From JANNRR01 sp031401675 (GTDB lineage: Bacteria > Pseudomonadota > Alphaproteobacteria > Rhodobacterales > Rhodobacteraceae): a stretch of 9,554 nt of DNA. The notes beneath the pieces are model-generated. The model saw only the letters and a list, made by a program, of their open reading frames with translations, was not told where the DNA came from and did no database searches. The number at the start of each line of letters is the position of its first letter. Within the stretch, counting starts at the first letter, position 1. This document shows positions 6,294 to 9,554 of the stretch, one piece after another. The position numbers and the translations under genes were made by a program. The DNA lies in the NCBI GenBank assembly GCA_031401675.1, contig JANNRR010000189.1:1-9554 (forward strand), in the 5' to 3' direction.

Positions 6294-7811
6294 ATGAACA
6301 TGTTTCACGTCATCGTTGTAGGTGGTGGATCGGGCGGCGGCGTGGTCGCGGCGCGGCTATCCGAGAACCCCGATTGCCGCGTTCTGCTGCTTGAGGCAGG
6401 GCCCGACTTTCCGCGTGAGGAAATCCTGCCACCTCTTTTCGTGGTCAGCGGCGAGCATAGCTGGAAGTCCGCCGCCATCCCGGAGTTTGACTGGGATTTC
6501 TACAACGAAGATCGATCCGGAAGCCTGAACGGCCGCCAGCTCTGGCTGCCGCGCGGCAAACTGATGGGCGGCACCTCGATGGTCAACGCGACCATCGCCG
6601 CCCGCGGCGCACCTTTCGACTTTGACCGCTGGGCCTCGATGGGCAATGACGGCTGGGCGTGGAACGATGTTCTGCCCTATTTCATCAAGATCGAGAACGA
6701 CCTCGATTTCGGCGATCAGTCGATCCATGGCAATTGCGGCCCCATCGTCATTCAGCGCTACAAGCCGGAAAGCTGGGCGCCGATCAACCGCGTCATGTAC
6801 GAGTCCTGCGTCGAGCTTGGCATCCGCGAGGTGCCCGACCTTAACGGCATCGATTCGCATGCCGGCGTGCTTGGCGTCATGCCGCACAATCGCTACAAGG
6901 AAGTCCGGCTTGGTACGCTTACCACCTATATCCGTTCCGCCCGCAATCGCCCGAATCTTACGATTCGAGCGGGTGCCTTGGTTGATCGCATACTGCTCAA
7001 GAGCGGCAAGGCCGAGGGTGTCGTCTATATCGCCAGCGATGGCAGACAGCAAACCGTGCATGCCGACCAGACAGTCGTCTGCGCCGGCGTCTACAATACG
7101 CCCGCGATTCTCCAGCGCTCTGGCATCGGCCCATCTGAGTGGCTGGCGCCGCTTGGCATTGACGTTGCGGCAGACCTTCCCGTTGGCAAGAATCTGCTCG
7201 ATCACCCTGGTTTCGGCATGATCTTCAAGGGCCGAGGGCTGGGCGTCACCACCGGCCGGTCCTTCGTTGCCGATGTGCGCGGACCCGCCGGTCCGACCGG
7301 CGAGCCGGCATGGCAGACGCATCCCTTCCCGGTCGACGAGGAGGAGGGTATGGCCGGGTTCTGGACCTATCTGACGCATGCCTGTGCGCAGGGCGAGGTC
7401 ATTATCCGCAGCCGCGACGCCAGAAAGGCTCCGCTGATCGACCACCGTTACAATACAGTCGAACGTGACCGACAGAATTTCGACGACGCCCGGACTTTTT
7501 GCAAAGAAATGCTTGCCTCAGCGACTTTCCGGAGGCACGGCGCCGAATGGGCCGACGACATCAACCAGCCGATTGCCGATGCGCTTGGCGAACGGATGGG
7601 TGCGGCGCATCATCAGGTCGGGACCACCAAGATGGGCCGCGCCGACGATCCTTCCGCCGTTGTTGGACAGGACCTTCTCGTCCACGGGTTTGACAATCTG
7701 CGCGTCGCCGATACCAGCGTTTATCCCGACAACGTCCAGCACAACACTAACCTCACCGCGCTTGTGGTCGGCGAGCGCGCGGCCGAGTTCGTCGCCGCCG
7801 CGCTTCGATGA
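6294..7811 (+). CDS. GMC family FAD-dependent oxidoreductase
   Basis: This 505-residue flavoprotein is of the glucose-methanol-choline family. These enzymes oxidise alcohols, polyols or sugars using FAD. The FAD-binding glycine run VVGGGSGGG (8-16) and LLLEAGPD (31-38) open the Rossmann fold. The first GMC signature is PRGKLMGGTSMVNA (86-99) and the second is CAGVYNTPAILQRSGIGP (263-280). The catalytic pair is His440 in HHQVGTTKMG (439-448) and His483/Asn484 in VQHNTN (481-486), near the C-terminus. There is no signal peptide or membrane segment, so it is probably cytoplasmic. ATG 6294 is chosen because AGGAG (6280-6284) lies 9 bases upstream; ATG 6300 would be too far. The length is slightly short for the family (often 530-560), with all motifs present. 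It is divergent from the sugar importer and may oxidise the imported compound, but the substrate is unknown. The stop overlaps the start of a second, broken gene. Confidence 0.96.
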   Translation: MNMFHVIVVGGGSGGGVVAARLSENPDCRVLLLEAGPDFPREEILPPLFVVSGEHSWKSAAIPEFDWDFYNEDRSGSLNGRQLWLPRGKLMGGTSMVNATIAARGAPFDFDRWASMGNDGWAWNDVLPYFIKIENDLDFGDQSIHGNCGPIVIQRYKPESWAPINRVMYESCVELGIREVPDLNGIDSHAGVLGVMPHNRYKEVRLGTLTTYIRSARNRPNLTIRAGALVDRILLKSGKAEGVVYIASDGRQQTVHADQTVVCAGVYNTPAILQRSGIGPSEWLAPLGIDVAADLPVGKNLLDHPGFGMIFKGRGLGVTTGRSFVADVRGPAGPTGEPAWQTHPFPVDEEEGMAGFWTYLTHACAQGEVIIRSRDARKAPLIDHRYNTVERDRQNFDDARTFCKEMLASATFRRHGAEWADDINQPIADALGERMGAAHHQVGTTKMGRADDPSAVVGQDLLVHGFDNLRVADTSVYPDNVQHNTNLTALVVGERAAEFVAAALR

Positions 7812-7876
7812 ACAGGTCCCGCGTCGTTGTCATCGGCGCGGGCTGCTTCAGCCGGGATGCCACGATCCCGCGGTAA
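7808..7876 (+). pseudogene. 5' stump of a Rossmann-fold oxidoreductase gene
   Basis: An ATG at 7808 overlaps the GMC stop codon as ATGA, the same coupling seen in the transport operon. The frame gives only 22 residues, including VVVIGAGCFSRDATIP, before TAA at 7874-7876. VVVIGAGxxS is the first beta strand and glycine turn of an NAD- or FAD-binding fold. The context after the turn resembles Gfo/Idh/MocA N-termini. It may be the lost head of the dehydrogenase fragment starting near 8445, separated by unrelated DNA, but homology over 22 residues cannot prove this. It could also be a real short coupled frame by chance. Confidence 0.45.
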
Positions 7877-8444
7877 ATCGGGGTATGCTGCGGGCGTTGA
7901 CGGCCGTTTGCAACTGCCCAAGGGTGGCTGGCGGCGACAGCCTCTGGGAAACGCGGAATCAAGCGCCCTGCTCTGAGTTGAATTGAAACGTCTTCAGCTA
8001 GGGCCCGTGGCCATTCATCCTGACGCAATCAACGCAGCGGCAAGGTTCCAACTGGCCGGGTAGCTGCAATCAGTTTTGTCTTAGCCTGTTGCTATACCGC
8101 TGAATGTGGCGGCCTCCGGCGGGCCCGTTCGCATATCGCTTGTTGTGGGGGCCCCGGGCAAAGGCGCAGCCGCATGATTTCCGATCCCGGTTGCTTTCTC
8201 ATCCGGTCGGAACTGAAGGCTGACCTATGGCCACATCACGCTGATAAGTAATGGATACCAACGCGATACCAGTAACGCACCGGAACGCGTTCGGTTAGCA
8301 GGTCCGCAGGATGTCGACCCGGAGGAGAGATTCCGAGCCTCAGGGCGCTTTGTCCGGTTAACAGCCCCACCCACATAACCCCCGAAAACAACGGAAAAAT
8401 CCGGCCGCAGCCGGATCGGGAGAACGATTTCGCAAGGGCCAGGT
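7877..8444. other. gene-free stretch, probably rearrangement filler
   Basis: About 570 bases with stop codons scattered in all plus frames and no recognisable protein. It has lower GC and less codon bias than its neighbours by eye. Minus-strand open frames here (around 7753-8028 and 8225-8533) have no family features or ribosome sites. It includes a third TTGAAACG-type element at 7983-7996 and a hairpin with a T tract at 8395-8416. It could contain ends or remnants of another insertion sequence; I do not recognise one with confidence. Confidence 0.6.
8395..8416 (-). terminator. small terminator-like hairpin (minus direction)
   Basis: A 7-bp stem, ATCCGGC (8399-8405) paired with GCCGGAT (8410-8416), has a 4-base loop and is followed on the minus strand by a T tract at 8399-8395. 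There is no intact minus-strand gene to terminate here. The hairpin lies about 30 bases before the point where dehydrogenase homology begins, so it may belong to imported DNA, for example the end of a mobile element. Confidence 0.45.
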
Positions 8445-8970
8445 GGCGGGGCGCATGTGTTCATGGAAAAACCCATCGCGACCAATAACGAGGACGCAGC
8501 GCGTGTTGTGGCCACAGCGCGGCGGCTGAACAAGAAGCTGGTGCTGGGTTATATCCTGCGCGTCCACCCAAGCTGGATGAAATTCATCGAAATCGGCCAG
8601 ACACTGGGGATGCCCTTGATCATGCGGCTCAATCTGAACCAGCAGTCCTCCGGCATCGCCTGGATGTGGCACAAGAACCTGATCGACAGCCTGATCCCGA
8701 TTGTCGATTGCGGCGTGCATTATGTCGACATCATGTGCCAGTTGACCGGCGCCAAGCCCGTGCGCGTGCATGGCATCGGCGCGGCGCTCTGGGCCGAGGC
8801 CGACAAGCGGAATTACGGCCATCTGCATGTGACCTTCGACGATGGCTCGGTCGGCTGGTACGAGGCGGGCTGGGGCCCGATGATGAGCGAAACCGCCTTT
8901 TTCGTGAAGGATGCGGTCGGGCCCAAAGGCTCGGTTTCATTGGTGCCGAATGACGAGGCGCGCACGGGGG
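8445..8970 (+). pseudogene. Gfo/Idh/MocA family dehydrogenase, truncated at both ends
   Basis: This is the central part, about 175 residues, of an NAD(P)-dependent sugar or polyol dehydrogenase of the Gfo/Idh/MocA family, normally about 350-400 residues. It starts abruptly at GGAHVFMEKPIATN, whose EKP motif (8466-8474) sits near residue 95 of a whole protein. The nucleotide-binding N-terminus is therefore missing. The substrate-domain motif DCGVHYVDIM (8706-8735), with the catalytic Asp and His, is present, as is GPKGSVSLV. Homology stops near 8950-8970, after which the frame runs on as unrelated sequence to a stop at 9012-9014. The only early starts (GTG 8457, ATG 8463) lie inside the conserved motif. 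It cannot make a working enzyme. Its original place was probably in the GMC operon. Confidence 0.88.
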
Positions 8971-9394
8971 CGGATGGACGCCCTTCATCAGCATGCAGAA
9001 CCAGATCAACCTGATCTACCGCGAGGAAGAGCGCGAGATGATCCCGCTATGCCTCGATAAGGGAGTGGGTCTGATCCCCTGGTCGCCCATTGCGCGCGGG
9101 CGACTGGCACGCCCGACTGGCGTCTCCACAGCTCGGATGAAGAAAGATGCCTATGGACGCATGCTTTTTGCACAGACCGACGCCGCAGATGCCGAGGTGA
9201 TCGCGTCGGTGCAATCGGTGGCCGAGGAGGTTGGGCGCAGTATGGCCCAGGTCTCACTGGCTTGGGTACGGCAGAAGTCTGGCGTCGTGGCGCCTATCGT
9301 CGGCTATTCCCGGCTCGACCAGTTTGCCGACATCCTTTCCGGCCTCGACCTGGAGCTGACAACCGAACATGTCACCAAACTGGAAGGCGCTTAG
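8957..9394 (+). pseudogene. aldo/keto reductase, C-terminal half only
   Basis: This is a different frame from the dehydrogenase fragment. Homology opens with GWTPFISMQNQ (8972 onward), followed by INLIYREEEREM, VGLIPWSPIARGRLARP and a typical late segment ending near LSGLDLEL. This is the C-terminal half of the TIM barrel of NADP-dependent aldo/keto reductases related to E. coli YajO. The N-terminal half, with the catalytic Asp-Tyr-Lys set, is missing. The C-terminus also stops early: ELTTEHVTKLEGA is followed at once by TAG (9392-9394), where relatives usually continue with about ten more residues (LE.PY.PH). The frame upstream is closed by TGA at 8951-8953 and no proper start exists. It is a remnant left by a deletion that joined it to the dehydrogenase fragment. 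Confidence 0.88.
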
Positions 9395-9404
9395 ATGAAC
9401 AGCG

Positions 9405-9554
9405 CCCATCCGCATGATCGTGCCCGGCGGAGGCCTGTCGCCCGGGGGCACCCGCTGGATCGGCTGCCGACCGGGGTTTTTCCAGCATGTGCGGGTTCTG
9501 TCGCGGCTCTTTCGCCGCCTGTTCATCGAAGGCCTGCTCGCCCTGCACCACACC
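9405..9554 (+). mobile_element. IS91 family transposase, 5'-truncated, runs off the window
   Basis: From about 9408 a new frame reads MIVPGGGLSPGGTRWIGCRP, then FFQHVRVLSRLFRRLF and IEGLLALHHT, up to the window end. This is the central region of IS91-family (Y2, HUH-type rolling-circle) transposases, which typically have 'HxHMIVPGGGLS.DG.RW..CRPGFF'. The N-terminal zinc-binding part is absent, and the homology begins within 20 bases of the aldo/keto reductase stop. In another frame the preceding bases read AHPH, reminiscent of the 'HPHVH' that normally leads into this motif. This suggests a small deletion and frameshift at the boundary. The rest lies outside the window. Confidence 0.85.

Noticed and set aside
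6357..7445. A 362-codon minus-strand open frame opposite the GMC gene
   Set aside because: It has no motifs, while the plus strand has every GMC signature in order.
7753..8533. Minus-strand open frames of about 90-100 codons in the scarred region
   Set aside because: They run antisense to the GMC end or across non-coding filler and carry no family features.
1..9554. tRNA, rRNA, CRISPR arrays, riboswitches, toxin-antitoxin or phage-defence genes
   Set aside because: Reading both strands showed no cloverleaf, no regularly spaced direct repeats and no proteins of these types.

Overview
The window is GC-rich DNA with alphaproteobacterial character (Rhodobacterales or Rhizobiales-like). The support for this is the protein flavour, the CUT2 sugar importer of the RhaTPQS type, and the IS66 and IS91 family remnants. 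It reads as an accessory, possibly plasmid-borne, sugar or polyol catabolism island. One half is intact. The other half is broken by rearrangement, and insertion-sequence debris lies at both edges.

Layout. Positions 1-140 are the last 39 codons and right terminus of an IS66-family element. A minus-strand operon follows, read from 5979 down to 219. It encodes a double-domain ABC ATPase, two permeases, a periplasmic binding protein and a galactose-mutarotase-like protein. The first four genes are joined by identical 4-base ATGA stop/start overlaps. A strong hairpin with a T tract lies between the binding protein and the mutarotase-like gene and probably lowers expression of the last gene. Positions 5980-6293 form a divergent control region. 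It holds a candidate promoter for each direction, and each promoter overlaps a related LacI-type motif (TTGAAA(A)CG(T/G)TATCA).

On the plus strand an intact GMC-family FAD oxidoreductase (6294-7811) overlaps by ATGA the start of a second gene that stops after 22 codons. About 560 bases with no recognisable gene follow. Next is a Gfo/Idh/MocA dehydrogenase lacking its NAD-binding N-terminus (about 8445-8970). It is fused out of frame to the C-terminal half of an aldo/keto reductase (about 8957-9394). That runs directly into a 5'-truncated IS91-family transposase, which leaves the window.

How the parts fit: the importer would bring a sugar-like substrate into the cytoplasm, the mutarotase-like protein could interconvert anomers, and the GMC oxidoreductase could oxidise the substrate. 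The Gfo/Idh/MocA and aldo/keto reductase enzymes would have been later redox steps, but both are non-functional here. The substrate cannot be read from the sequence. The importer looks most like the rhamnose (RhaTPQS) and autoinducer-2 (Lsr) branch of CUT2 systems, but no rhamnose kinase, isomerase, mutarotase RhaU or regulator is in the window. I found no clearly new type of system. The most useful leads are the shared divergent operators, the intra-operon terminator, the uncharacterised mutarotase-like gene and the scarred dehydrogenase/reductase junction.
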